Shown here: positions 50,049 through 62,671 of the stretch, piece by piece
How the letters are laid out: every line of letters starts with the position of its first letter
Numbering within the stretch: position 1 is the stretch's first letter
Origin: Dicaeum eximium
Taxonomy: Eukaryota > Chordata > Aves > Passeriformes > Dicaeidae
DNA: 64,000 bases
Direction: 5' to 3'
Assembly: GCA_013396995.1 (NCBI GenBank)
Contig: VWZP01005682.1
Span: 62,001 to 126,000 of the forward strand
Position numbers and translations under genes: made by a program
Notes under the pieces: generated by a model
Databases searched by the model: none
The model's input: the letters and a program-made list of their open reading frames with translations, nothing else
Told to the model about the DNA's origin: nothing

Positions 50049-50080
50049 GGAGAGGAGAGGAGAGGAGAGGAGAGGAGAGG
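50049..50080. repeat. (GGAGA)6 purine microsatellite
   Basis: Six perfect GGAGA units plus a trailing GG. The strand is all purine, a form able to make triplex (H-DNA). Confidence 0.95.
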
Positions 50081-53000
50081 CCTTTTAAAAGATGTACTTT
50101 AGGTCTGTTCAGCACTAACAAATCTTGTGAAGCAGATAAATTATAGACAGTAAGATTAATGCTGTAGTGATTATTGCTGTCAAAGGCACCTAACTCCTTC
50201 AGATTCCCTGGAAAATCCCAGCACTGCTGCATGTTGCACTGATGGAACTGAGAACGAGCTCTGACTAGTACAGGAAGAAATAGCTCTCACCATTTCCATG
50301 CTTTATCCATGGTTTCCATAGCAGATTTGGCAACACCTCAAAGCTTCCTCAGCCCCATACCTATTATCAGTTACGTTATGTTACAGTGCTGCATTTTAAT
50401 TGCTGGTTTTTCTGAGACAGAGGGAGCTGAATCTAAATATATCTCAAGCGCCAGCAGTGATATTTAGCACAGCTACTGTAATCAAGCATTCAGCCACCAC
50501 CAACAAATAAAGCCTCTCACTTGAGCAAATAGGTTCTCTGAAAAACACCTGAATGTTTGACAAAATTTCTTTTTCTGTTATTTTAATATCATTAGGAGGC
50601 CTCAGCTTTCTTGATTGGCAGAGTGTGCATGTAAACTGCCAAGAAATTACCCATTTTTGATCACAGCTCTTTTCCTTTTCTGAATGCAGACACTGACAGC
50701 TCTAACAAAGATGCTTAGCAAGGAAGCTTTTCCTCCAGTAAGAGAAATGAAATATTGCTGAGTTAAAACCACTAATTATAGTTTATAATAACAATACTTC
50801 CTGGGGGAAAAAAATTAAACTATACTTAACTGCTGGGGTTTTTTCTTTAAACCAGGGGTTTGGCTGCAGTCTGATGGCTAACTACTTGTAAAACTCTACT
50901 CAACTGGTACAGTCTAGCTGGCAGATTCCAGAGCAAAAAACTACATCTCTCCCACAGTATAGGCATATTTTTCTGTCCAACCATTTGCTTTGCAATTCAA
51001 GTGCAAAGCGTAATGTATGCAATAGGAAGCAAAGTATTTGAATAAAGATCACTGAAAAAGCCTTGAAGTACATCCTTCATTCTGAGTATTTTAAGAATCT
51101 CTTGGAATTTTTGCAAGCCCATACGGGATATTTTGGAAAGGGAAAAAACACTAGCTAAAATGCTTAGGCTGTAGTAAACTTTGCAATTGCAGAAATTTAC
51201 ACCCAGAGTTCTGTTCTGCTATCCCAGTGCATGAGTTCCTGTTCTCTCCTGAAGTGTTGATACCTCCAAGGCCTTCCACTGGGACGGGAAAGTTTTTCTC
51301 ACCCCTTTTCCCCTCAGAAGATGTTGAAACGTGACTTGTATTCAAGACTACTCAAAGATGGATCTCCTCTAGCAAAATTTTTCAATATTATCAGGTTTTA
51401 TCCTTCAGAACTGACAGAAGTGCTGGAGACAGAGACATGCACATACAGTGATGCAACAGCTGGGCTTTTCAACGCAGTGGGAATCAATGGGATAACAGAG
51501 CATTGGACTATCGGTCTCTTGGGGGTTATTTTGCTAATTCATTCTGCTGACTTGTACCAAAGCTCAGGAGATCAAACAGAAAAGTATAAATGGCATTGAA
51601 AAGTCAGACAGTGACTCAGGAGGCCACTTTCTTAATGAAAGCACTCTCTCTCATTTAAATGATCACTACAGAAAGTCTGCAGGAAACACTGAGCCTAATC
51701 AGAGAAGTGAAGATGCGAATATTTATTTACACTTCTTAAAAGTACCTTTTTTTTACCCCCTGAGAAATAGTAATCCAAAATGGAGTACAAAAATAGAGTA
51801 TATGCCTGGTAAAGCAGTCTTCAAGAACTCTGTCTTGTGATGACCTGAGGTTTAGCTCTTGCTATTCTTGTCTCCTTCATCAGAGCTTTGTTTTGTGTGT
51901 CTTGCCACTGAAATCAGTCAACAGAGAATGGGGCAAAGTCTGAGTGATCAGAGACAGTCTGGAAACATAGTCTTAATTATTCAGCTTTTACACCAAAGTC
52001 TAAATGTGTCTGCTGACACATGAGGAGACATGTCTTTGCAGCTTCCTAAAAGATGTCAAAATGGAAGGACTGGAACATGAATATTTTTAATCACTCTTAT
52101 TATGTTATTTTAACAACTCAAAATACAAATCCATAATCCTCTTCTGAGTATTTCAGTATTTCAACATTTTTTAATTCATATATTTAAAACATTATATCCT
52201 AGTGTATCCAATATAATGCATCATTAAAAAGGAAGATTTTAATTGAGTACACTTTATTGGATGGGACAAAAAGGCATGCAATGGTTTAAACAAGTGGCAA
52301 AGTTAAGCCAAAACAGAGAAATTGTGTTGCAGCTCCTACCCAAGACGAGGCACACTATGAAGTCAGCTGCTGAAAAAAGTGAAAAATTTCTCCCAGTGTG
52401 AAACAAAAATTCAGTGCTAATCATAGGCATGCTCTCTGCTTAAAATATGTGGGGATACTTATTCTAGTTCTATTTCTATGGAAAGCTCATACCTACAACT
52501 ACTAAAGTACAGATACAAAACAGCTGAGTTTCAAAAGGACAGATCATGAGATAATTGCAAACTGTTTCGTGTTTAATTCAGTGATCTTAGTCAATTTTGT
52601 ATTAAAAAAATAGCAATGATAGTGGCATTGCAAGTATAGTAACTTTTACTGATTTACCTGATTCAGAACTTTCAATCTGCATTCAAGATCAGCCAGAAAT
52701 CTGACATCTCTGGATCTAGGAGAAAGCTCCTAATGCCAAGGATCACATTCCTGAGTCTGCTTCTTTAGATGTTCAGTGAGGTCCCACGCCTGTACCCGTC
52801 TCTCACTTTCTCTTTACATCTCTTTCACGTTGGTTTCTTCTCCTTATCTCAGAATCTGCTGAAAAGATGTGCCCCTCTGGCTGCAACACAAGACACGAGG
52901 GTTCAGAAAAGCTCCCATGTCCTGTGTTGTAGCCGGAGGTCTCACAATAGTTTAGAGCAAACCCTCTGGTGTGCAGGCTCCTTTCGCAGGCAAAGCTCTT

Positions 53001-53985
53001 TTCCTGCACTTTTCAATTCAACCTATGTGTCAATCTGCGAAAGAAAAGTGGAGAAGAATGGAAATCAGGTGCACAGATAACACTGTGTGCTGTTGGTACT
53101 GTTAACACAGCAAATGGAAAAAGCACCCGAGGAGCTGCCAGCCTGGGGCAGAAAAGCCAAGTTCTGACCAGGATCTAAAGCTGCCATTTAGTTGACCTCA
53201 GCAAAGACATGCCAGCTCACAGCAGCTGGAATCAGCCCTACTGGCTTTGCAGCATATCCAGATCTTGATGGCTGAAAGCATTTCTTTGGCAACTTTGCCA
53301 GCACCTGTTCTTTCAACAGTAGATAAAGCTAAGCAAATAATTAGCAACTAATCACGTAAAAACAAATGGTGCCTTTTGTTTCTTGTTTGCAAATTGCCCT
53401 TACACGGCTCACAACATTTCCAAATTTGTTGTGCAGAATTATTTATGAATGCCTTCATAATTAATAATTCCAGGTCTGCAGATCACTCATAAGGAGTTGT
53501 GAACATTTGTAAATCACACTGCATTTCTAAATTATATAAGCCATGTACAACTTTTTCCTGATGAGGTTAGTTGTCTAATTAACTAACTGCCACTGTGGAT
53601 ATGCAGCTCAAGAAACCACTTTTGGTGAACATCCAAACTTAGGAATTTAAAGGCAGCATTGCTGACAGCAGTTTCTACTAATAAAGCTCTGTACCAAATA
53701 TCCACAGAAAACAGCCTCTTGAAATGGTTCAAAGAGTTAAATTGAAATTCACTTGTGAATCCAAGCGGATATTCACAGGACAGCATGTTTTTTTTACTGT
53801 TTGCTCAACTCAAGTCATAAATTAATGCTAAGGAAAATATTCAGAGCTGTTGTTGAATTTCTTATGAGCACAGTATTTACTTCTATGTTTTCTTTTCCCT
53901 GTGGACTTACATTTTGTTCCCAACTGAAATAGTTTGAAAAGCAGAGCTTGAAAATCCCTTCATATACTTATGTATATATCTATAG
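50081..53985. other. unique non-coding DNA, AT-rich
   Basis: No gene is recognised. A good splice-acceptor-like tract (ACCCCTTTTCCCCTCAG, ending at 51317) precedes a 92-residue plus-strand frame (51321-51599), but no convincing donor follows. The intervals 52080-52260 and 53320-53580 are very AT-rich. Confidence 0.45.
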
Positions 53986-54029
<44 letters not shown>

Positions 54030-54086
54030 ATGTGTGTGTGTGTGATATATAATATATATATATATATATATCTGCGTGTGTGTGTG
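53986..54086. repeat. compound microsatellite (CTAT)11-(TG)7-(AT)n-(TG)n
   Basis: Eleven perfect CTAT units (53986-54029) run into (TG)7 (54031-54044), then an AT array with one break (54045-54071), then TGCGTGTGTGTGTG (to 54086). The plus-strand frame at 53970-54302 is only its translation. Confidence 0.97.
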
Positions 54087-56279
54087 AATCCAGTACAATA
54101 TATTGCTATGCATTATAATAAGGATCAGCACTTTGAAGCCAGGTGCACAAGACAACAATATTGCTACCTCAATTCAAAAAATCTTTGGCAGATTTATTGG
54201 CTTTTTGTCTCTGACTCTCCACATACTACTTTTATGCTTTTGCTACTTTGTTTGGTACTTTTGCTTCTCCAAACAAACTCGAAGAAGCGGGCGAGGAAAT
54301 GAAGTGTACTTAGCTGCTATTTTTATGAAAATGACTGACTGAATTCAGGCACTCTGTTCATAAGTACTCACATTAGCAGAATTAAGCAAATTACATAAAC
54401 TGTTTGCTCTAACATGTCAAACTTGTGTTCAAAAGGTTTTATTTTTTTAGAGCTTTCCTATCTACTTCAAATAAAAGTATAAAAGTCATGGCTATCAGTT
54501 TGTTCATTTCCAGATTTATCTCGCATGGAATAAAGTACAGTTCAGCTGGTCAGACCTCAGATTAGGCAAAGGACAAAGCTATGAATTAAAAGGTCTTTCC
54601 CTAGGAGGGCATCAAAATGAATGACATCAGTATTTTTGACAGTAACATGGCTCTTAAGGTTGCCTAATATTGAGTGCAACAACAATTTTTAGCTATTAGT
54701 CTGCAACATGAAGAATCCCCAAATCTTTTCATGCATGTATTCTAAGATTTTTGCTATGAATTATATCGTTTATCTAGAAATTAGTTATTTCTAGCCACCT
54801 GCCTTTCATATCTCAGCTGCATAGTAAAAAAAATACCCAACCACTTTTACATTCAGTGTGAAAAAAAATCATGTTAACCAAGCTCCATCTGTCTTACCAA
54901 TTCCCTAAACTGTGCCTATATAGGCACTAAAAGGAAAGCAAAACACGGAGTACTAGAAACTTGGGACCCAGAATTAATCTGCTTTTTACAGAAAAAGTAT
55001 ATTCAGATAAAACTAAATGATTCACTCCATCCCATTTCCCATACAGCAAGGAAATTCAAGGTTAGAGCTGAAATTGCATCCTTAAAGATTTGCTGATGCC
55101 CTGTGGAAAAAGCATGAAAATATTCTGAGTCAGAGAAGATTCTGCTTAATTATTCTGCACTTCCTCCTTTTGTGCCTCCTTGTTTTTGTTCACTGAAGGC
55201 ATTTCTGGGAAGTTAGTCTGAGCCCACAAGGCTCTGTGGAAGGGTCTCATTGTCTGCTGTGTGTGACACCTCAGACAGGAAGCAGGATGTATTAGCAAGC
55301 AACCTGCTGTACACAGAGCATGCTTTTACCCATTTTATACCTCCAACAAGGATAAGTTGATTTATGGATAAATGGGAAACCTGCTCATTCCTCAGGATTC
55401 ATTTCCCTAGTCTGACAGTGCAATCATCTTTCACTCCACAGCTATAAACTTTGAGTCATGATGAATACTGATGGAATGGAGGCAGAGATTTGCAAATCGC
55501 CTCTTGCCTGGTGTTCCACTCCCCTCTTCCCCAGTGTGAGAGGAAGCTGGAAGCTGCAGTGAATGATCATTGAAATCTGACCTCTGAGCTAAGCTGGCCA
55601 GTGTAATCCTCAGTGAGCCATTCAAGAACCATCACTGGCAGATATCATTAGCCAGACAGTCACAGCTTCTGTGCTTTGCGTAAGGGGCAAGAACATAATG
55701 TGTTCATATGACCTCAGAGGTGCCCCAGGGTTCTTTCTCCAGGATGAGGAGATGCCATTCCATACCTGGTCGTCAAATCAAACCTCTGAACTGGAGGTCT
55801 GAGAGAAATTCTGACTTCCACCACCAAGCCCACACATAAAATTTGGTGGTGTGGCTAGACCCAAAGTGAGAAGAGAATTATTTTCCAGTTTCAGAAACAC
55901 ATTACAGTAATATTGAAGTGACAGAAAATGAATTTGAACTCAAGCCAGGGTGATTTTTCCTCATCTTCAAGCCATTAAACATAAACTAGCACTTTCCTTT
56001 GGATCTGGTCTTCTCTGTCCATTAATATCATTAGTTAAGAAAGAAATTTCTTGCCACAGTTGGAATCAATTTTTTTTCCCAGCCTCCATGCTTTGTAACA
56101 ATTTTGGAATTTGTGTCAAATACCCTATAGTTCTAATTAAATTTCACATCCCTTCCACATCAATTCACCCTTTTCTTTGGAGAGGACAATTTTGCTGGGG
56201 CACACTAAAAATTTCAGTCATGTTATCGAAAAATAGATATATGTGCTCCAACTTACCTAACCATCGTGAATTAATTTGC
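54087..56279. other. unique non-coding DNA
   Basis: No gene is recognised. A small hairpin CTAGAAAT / ATTTCTAG with a 5-nt loop lies at 54774-54794. The rest is ordinary single-copy sequence. Confidence 0.5.
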
Positions 56280-57800
56280 TGTTTAAAGTGACACTGTGCT
56301 AATTACATATCAGCACATTAATATAGCTGCAGGCTGCAATAATTTCCCTTTAGATGAACAGTACATAATTCCAGCAAAATCCTCAAGAACTGTTTTGGAA
56401 TTTGAGAAAGCAATAATCAATTCTCTTATGCTGCTACTTCAATATAAAGCAAAGAACTAGCTAACTTTGTTTTTAAGTAGATCAATCTCTATTTATTAGT
56501 AGTAAAATGATTTTGACAAACTCTGCCCTTTCATGAACACAAACGATTGTGATACTCAATAGGTACACATCACCTCAGGCAGAATTTGGCCCTCAGTGAT
56601 CTTAAGTACTCCATTAGCCTCATCTTCTTCTGATCTGTATCCACAGGGGTTCTTCCCTCATTCCAGACTCTAAAGTCTATAAGCATGCACTCTGGGACAA
56701 GGCCTCTGTGAATCATGCAGCAGTTCTGCATTGACACGGTCATACAGAAGTATTTATCAGTGATGACTGTTAAACTTTAACTAGCATAATTTGAGAGAGC
56801 AAAAGAAAGGAATTTACTTTTAAATGTGGAAAGCTTTGTATGATACTTTCTGAATTAAAGACCACAATTTAAAATAATCCTGTAAATTGAAAATCTATAT
56901 CTGATGTGGCTGAAGAGGGACTTCTAAACCTAACTGTCTTAAATATAGATTTTAAATCAATATGAGTAGTTTTGGAGCATTACTGTTCAAGGATTTTGTG
57001 CCACTGCTGTTAAAGTATTATTAATTCATGCTCTTATCTTTTTCATTTCATAAAGTGTATGAGGGGTTTTTTTCTGCAAGTCTATTAATGTAGGAACTAT
57101 AATCCATCTTTTTCTATTTTGCCTTGTATTGTCTCCCCAGATCAAAGTTAGATTATAACACAGAGTAAATTTCATAAATTATTTTGAATGATTTTAGAGA
57201 AAAAGAAGGAAAGGAGAAAAAAATGCAGGTTAAAGTCAGAAACACATCACATATCACACAATTTACCAAGAAGCAGTCAAGGCAGCTTGAGATAATCTGC
57301 TGAAACTCAGCAATAAAAAGTTTGTTTAATTTCCAAAGATGGCAGATGTCAGAAAAAAAATAGGCTGATGCAAAAATAAAGCCTCCAGAGTCTGGCAGTT
57401 CTGTTTGGATGTCAATAAAAGATAATGTAACCTGTCAAATTTGCAAGCATGTTTTATCCAACTATCATATTCTACCTCCACCACTCAAGCATTACCTTCC
57501 AAGAAACATCCGCATCTGCCTGATTATCCTAAAGTAATTCTGATGAAGAGAGCAGGCTGCAAATTAAAAGTGTCTTCCTCTGACTAGTTTTCTTTATCTC
57601 CCCCCTCCTCACTTTTTAATCCTTCATTTTTTACAGTTCAGCTAATTTTTTCTTAAAAGGTTAAGGAGTTAGCAATTATTTCAATGGCTCTTGCAGCTTT
57701 AGGCTAAGTGTCTCATCTGGCCTTTATTTTAAGGAGCTTCCCTTCATTCTTCATATTCAATGTCTCTCAGTGAGTTTACTCCAGAGTTATGGAGTATCTT
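56280..57800. other. candidate conserved non-coding elements
   Basis: A 1.5-kb AT-rich, repeat-poor block with many TAATTA/ATTAAT cores, including GTGCTAATTACATATC near 56296 and CCTGATTATCCTAAAGTAAT near 57519. Words such as ACCTGTCAAATTTGCAAG (57431) look enhancer-like. At 56585 GAATTTGGCCCTCAG faintly recalls the tail of the ancient repeat noted at 45741, too short to call. Confidence 0.3.
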
Positions 57801-60038
57801 GAAGCTACTCTGCCTGTTCCTAGCAGAGCATACAACCTGGTATGGAGGTGGCCTGTTGTGCTTCACATTCCATTGAGCTGAGGTTGCACCACCAGACAAA
57901 ATTCTAAAGGCTAGTTCTTGTTTTATGCTGATTTAGACATATTCTCTCTTGGGAAATATTTTTTTTCCCCTATATCCACTATGAATTCTCCAAACATTTT
58001 AATTTGTCTTCTGTTAGTCAGCCTTCACTTTCTTTTACCATCAGTTCATACATTGTGACTTCGCAAAGTTTCAGAGGTTACTTAACTTTTTCCATTATGT
58101 ATGTTCAGTTCTGGAAGGAGGCCCAAAAAGCACACATCTCAACAAATTGAGCATTTATTTTGAGGCTTCTGCTGCCAGTCCTCATCACTGAGCTGAGAAA
58201 GTTCATATTATATCCCCATGATAGCTCCTCATGTTGTTATGCTTGATAGATTCAATCACCCCGGCCACTGTGTTTCTGGAGAATCTGTCCAAATTCTGCA
58301 TCAATCTCCAAAGAAAGGCTGAAAGCCTAAAGCTCTGTTGCTTGTTTTCCAGGTGCACAGCAAACATGCATAAAATGTATGAATCAATTAAGATCACAGC
58401 TATTTCAGGAGCTCAGAAGGATGGAGCACTGGGTCAAGGTTAAAATATTTGTGCCATGATCCTCTGGCATCAGTTCTTAGCAACCCCATCCCTGTGCAAG
58501 CATTCCCTCCTTAGGCAGAGCTAGTTTATTCTGTGAGGGGGCTGCAGTTCATTTTCTGGAAGCTTAGGTAGCAGAGAGAAAACTCATCTCCACAGACAAA
58601 ACCAAAACTGAGTCAGGCATTAATTCCTACAGAAAAAGTTTGTTTTTCCCAAATCAAGGAAAAGAGAGTGGCACTTCCACTCAGCACTGAAGAAAACCCC
58701 CTTTCACCATGGGACTGGCAACAGTTTGGGAGAAAGGCATTGGCACAAGCTCTGTCTGGTCAGGCAGGGCTGTCCTCCCACGGCTGCACAGCCACGCTCT
58801 CCTTGCTGGATAGCCACTGGCACGTGCCGGCACATCCTGCAGAAGGGAGGCTGTGGCTTGCACAGTTCAGGCTCCTTTGCCTCCCTGTCCCTGCAGGGTA
58901 AGGATGCACAAGGAGACTGCCATGGTCATTATGACAGAGCATAATTTTTTTTTCCACTTCTTATTCAGCTGTGATTTGAGCGGTCCTTTTCCCATAGAAA
59001 TGAGCTCATGTAACAGCATTCGTGTCCTGCTTTGTGAGCACTTAACATCATCTTTTCACTGCTTTTCAGGTACCAATTTACAAAGCAGAGTTAGGCAGTT
59101 ATTAAAAAGGACCTGATTAAATTAAATAGCACCAAGGGAAGGCATGTGGACTGATACAAAGGTTTCATCTAGTGGTACCCTTCACAGATACAATGACCTT
59201 AAGGCCAATGTCTCCATGGGCTGGAGACGGTGCCACTGAATGCTGCTTCCTGGAGACTTGAGCAGCTATTGCAGGTATTTTACATCTGGGAGCCCTGGTG
59301 CTCCCTGGCTTATCTACAGCCATATGGAAACTGTGGGCCAGAACTGACAGTGAAAACAAGATTTTAAAGGTGGAACTGAACAGGCATCTGCTGATGTATG
59401 TAAAAATCCTTGGCAGATTTAGAGCTGGTGTCTAGAGGGTACCAGAAAATAGGGTGGGACACAGCGTGACTGGTGTGTCACACTGACACAGAAACAAGCC
59501 TCCCAGACAGCATCAGGCACGCACAGCACTTGCCACAGAGCTCCTCCCAGCCAGCCTGTGGAAATCCTGTAACTTCAACTTTGCAGAACTGATTTCCATA
59601 TTTACTGTTAAGCCACCATCAGTGTTGTCTGAGGTATGTAACTGAAACATGCTGGAGAATGGAGCTGATGATGGATTTAGAGATGATCTAAATTTGCCAG
59701 TCTGTAGGTGGTTTTGTCCACTGCTACTTCCTTCCAGTACTAAGAACTGACAATATTGCTTCCAGAATTAAACACTCTATATGAAGAAATTTTTCCCACA
59801 GCACAGCTCACAGAAATTTGAAATGAAATAATAATAACGTACAGTCCACTTGCTGTCTAATGTATGTGTGGAATTGAATAGTACTTTGCAATACATTCCC
59901 TTCTGACTGAATTACTCTAACTTCAAACTGAATCAAAACACTTAGTTGTCACTTAGTCATCACTACATCATTGAACTTTGATAGCTGGATGCATTCCAAA
60001 AGCTGGGACTGCAGCTGCTTTTCTTGCAGAAATTCACA
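57801..60038. other. unique non-coding DNA
   Basis: No gene is recognised. The interval 58660-58920 is GC-richer and open in several frames on both strands, with no domain. A T9 run lies at 58945-58953. Confidence 0.5.
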
Positions 60039-60084
60039 AATAAAGGGAAAAGAGAAAATTTATATTAAAAAAAAAAAAAAAAAA
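60039..60084 (+). other. AATAAA signal followed by poly(A)18
   Basis: AATAAA at 60039-60044 is followed 22 nt later by eighteen A (60067-60084). This is the spacing expected of a retroposed mRNA 3' end (processed pseudogene tail) inserted on the plus strand. The upstream sequence gives no recognisable coding match, and no clear target-site duplication is visible, so a chance arrangement in AT-rich DNA is possible. Confidence 0.3.
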
Positions 60085-60470
60085 GGTTATTCCATTTTCT
60101 AAGCTCTGCTTCATTCACCAGTCTGGAAAGTACAATCAGGATGTGAAGCATGTATCAGGTGGAAACACCCCACCCAGGTGGAGGTCTGCTGTGGGTGTGT
60201 TCCCAGTCTCTTCCCCTGCAGCAGTACAGCTATAGCTCTGACTGAAGCCGTGTGTTTAGCTCTGCACCAATCAATACACTCAAGAACAACACCCCCACTT
60301 ATAACTTTTGCAAAACCATGTGAATACCTGCTACTGAATTCAGTGCAAGAGCCCCTCACACCCTTAGCCCATGTCCCTTGTCTTCCATTAGTACCAGCTA
60401 TGCTGAACTGTGTGGGAACACACCAAACTACGGATTATAAAAATTTATACTAAATTATTGCACTATACAA
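60085..60470. other. unique non-coding DNA
   Basis: No feature is visible. The frames at 60111-60359 (minus) and 60178-60453 (plus) overlap each other and show no family. Confidence 0.5.
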
Positions 60471-60544
60471 GTATTGCACCTATACTGCAATACACCTATA
60501 CTGCATACCTGTAGATGCTTTAGCCATTTACTAAAGCATCTACA
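60471..60544. repeat. two strong hairpins and a 16-bp-period repeat
   Basis: GTATTGCA / TGCAATAC form an 8-bp stem with a 7-nt loop (60471-60493). The 13-bp word CACCTATACTGCA is directly repeated at 60477 and 60493. TGTAGATGCTTTAG / CTAAAGCATCTACA then form a perfect 14-bp stem around a 7-nt loop (60510-60544). All pairs are Watson-Crick. Confidence 0.9.
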
Positions 60545-61054
60545 CTACAGAATTTGCCTTTGAATGGGTCCCACTATGCCACATTGGTGAAGGAGCAAAG
60601 CAAGAACCTGCACTCACCAAGTCTGGTGCCTGTCTGCACAGCACAGCCCCCCTGCTCTTGTTGCATTTGCCTGGTAGTGAAGGAGGTAGGCAGATAGACA
60701 GCCTGACGAAACCAGCTACCAGGGAATCATCCTGCTGTGTTCTCTGTGTCTTCAATTACTCTTTCATTCAGGGAAAAGTTTTTGCAAAGTCCTTCTGGCT
60801 CCGAACAAGCATATGTATGTCCATTCCAGTTCTTACAAACATGAAAGACCATAAAAGATTCTGTTACCATCCTGTCCACAAATGCCCTTCTGCTACCCAG
60901 CCTCCACAGAGAACAAACGCTTTCACTTATGGAAGGAATAACATACAAGGCATTTTTTGAAGTTCAGACTATTGAGACCAGATTTTGAGCATTTCATATA
61001 CTTCAATGACTATTCTTGAAGCTAACTGGAAAAGAAAAAGGACAGATGCTCAAA
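60545..61054. other. unique non-coding DNA
   Basis: No feature is visible. Short overlapping frames lack any family signature. Confidence 0.5.
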
Positions 61055-61130
61055 AATAGTAAGTAACTAGTCTGAGGTCACACACACTGTGGCTACAGTG
61101 TCTGGCAAGCGTAGGATCAAAGCTTAAATA
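61055..61130 (-). mobile_element. MIR-like SINE relic
   Basis: TAGTAAGTAACTAGTCTGAG followed by GTCACACACACTGTGGCTAC and GTGTCTGGCAAGCGTAGGAT matches the reverse complement of the MIR 5' half (TTAAGTGACTTGCCCAAGGTCACACAGCTAGTAAGTG..CAGAGC..GGATT), with clear divergence. It is the reverse orientation of the relic at 12335. The edges are approximate. Confidence 0.5.
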
Positions 61131-62441
61131 TTCTCAAAACTAACCACGTCTGCTGTACAGGGGTGAGCCTGAAAGCACATTAGCTGTTACAGCTGAGGAA
61201 CACCCTCCAGAGCATGTGCCCTCACAAGACCAGCACATCAGTGCACAGCTTTCACAGCCTGCTCACAGCCTCTTCAAAGGGCTCCACATATATCCAAGAC
61301 ACTGGACTTGAATGTGATTTAATGCTTTCCCCATTTCCCCAGGGGCAAAGGTGCTTTAGGAAAACTGCAAATTTTGGGTGACTTTGGGGGCATCACGTTC
61401 AACACTGGAAATGAAATGAAGAGATAACAGAACAGAAGTTTCCCTCAGATAGCTGCAGGGGTGAAAATGGGAAGAGGAAAACAGAAAACAAAATAATCAA
61501 GTATCTATACATTCCCTACAGGAATCATTTGGTAGTATAGCCTTTGGTTACTCCAGATGCCATTAGCCCTTCTGCAATGTTGTTCATAAAAAGCACCATA
61601 CAAAAAGTACTTTGGCTGGATTTTGTATTTAATTAAAATGGGTAAAATTGATCAATCAGTAAAATGCATTTCCAGAGAGTGCATGTGCCATCTGGGTAAA
61701 GTGTCTTTAAGTAAATCTAGATTAGAGCTTGTGGTCTGATTTTAATTCAAGTGAATAGTCTATAAATTAATTTAAATACAGTAAATGGTGACTAAAGAAT
61801 GCTAAGGATACTTGGTCCAGTGTGAGTTGAGCTTCAGAAAAGATGCTGTCCAGTGATAGCAAACACAGTTGAGTTGAATGCCAAGGTTCAGCAGGGAAGT
61901 TTTTGGTGGGACATGACATAAACTTGGAACTCTGAACAGTTTCTAAAGTCAGTCAGGTGAGAGGAGAGAGCTGGAGAAGGTTTAAAGGTATGCACATGTG
62001 ATAGACAGTGAGAGTCACTGATAGTTTTCAGTGAGATGTTTGCAGCAGTCTGGACTCTGTGTGTGTGGAAAACAGCACGAGAGGACCAGTGCAGGTGGTG
62101 GTACCTATGGAACAGGAGGGGAATGTGGTGCTGAGAGCTGATCCTGGTGATGGAGCTGGTGGTGACCTACCCTGGCTTACTTCCTGGCAGCTTCAGCAAA
62201 AGAATATGTGCTTAAATGATCTTTGAGGATTTGTGTATCCAAGGGTATTACTGCTGTCATCTGTCAATCCACCCAGAGAATTCTTCATCTTCAGCTTGGG
62301 AAATACTGATTAACAGAGGTGGGAGAAGGTGGGGGTCTGGGAAATTTGTAAAAGAATATATTTGTATATTAAAAACAAACAAACAAATCAAAACCAAACA
62401 AAAAAACCCTCTGGGTATTCAGTAAATTAATTTTCTGAGAT
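61131..62441. other. unique non-coding DNA
   Basis: No gene is recognised. An A-rich (AAAC)n tract lies at about 62370-62407. Confidence 0.5.
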
Positions 62442-62566
62442 TCTTAAGGAGAAGTTTATTTCTCCTTAAGAGGACACAGACAGGTAGAATTAGCCCCTGT
62501 AGATGTTTTAGTATTCAGACAGAGAGATTACCTTTGTAATCCTGCATAAAAGAATGCAGGTAAAGG
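62442..62566. repeat. pair of neighbouring hairpins
   Basis: TCTTAAGGAGAA / TTCTCCTTAAGA is a perfect 12-bp stem with a 6-nt loop (62442-62471). Sixty bases on, CCTGCAT / ATGCAGG is a 7-bp stem with a 6-nt loop (62541-62560), extended by CCTTT / AAAGG across an asymmetric internal loop (62531-62566). Confidence 0.85.
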
Positions 62567-62657
62567 AGAAATTAACTATTGAATAAAACCCTTTTCTGGT
62601 GTTCAAAAATTTTTCCTCTTGTAAATACTGTTTTTGTAGCTCAAATCTAGGTCAAAC

Positions 62658-62671
62658 AAAAAAAAAAAAAA
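62658..62671. repeat. poly(A) run
   Basis: Fourteen A after GTCAAAC. No AATAAA lies at the proper distance upstream. Confidence 0.9.

Noticed and set aside
51301..51599. Plus-strand exon after a good acceptor-like tract
   Set aside because: No convincing donor or homologue is seen. An acceptor-like tract alone is common in unique DNA.
53970..54302. Plus-strand frame starting with repeated Ile-Tyr-Leu-Ser
   Set aside because: It is the translation of the CTAT microsatellite.
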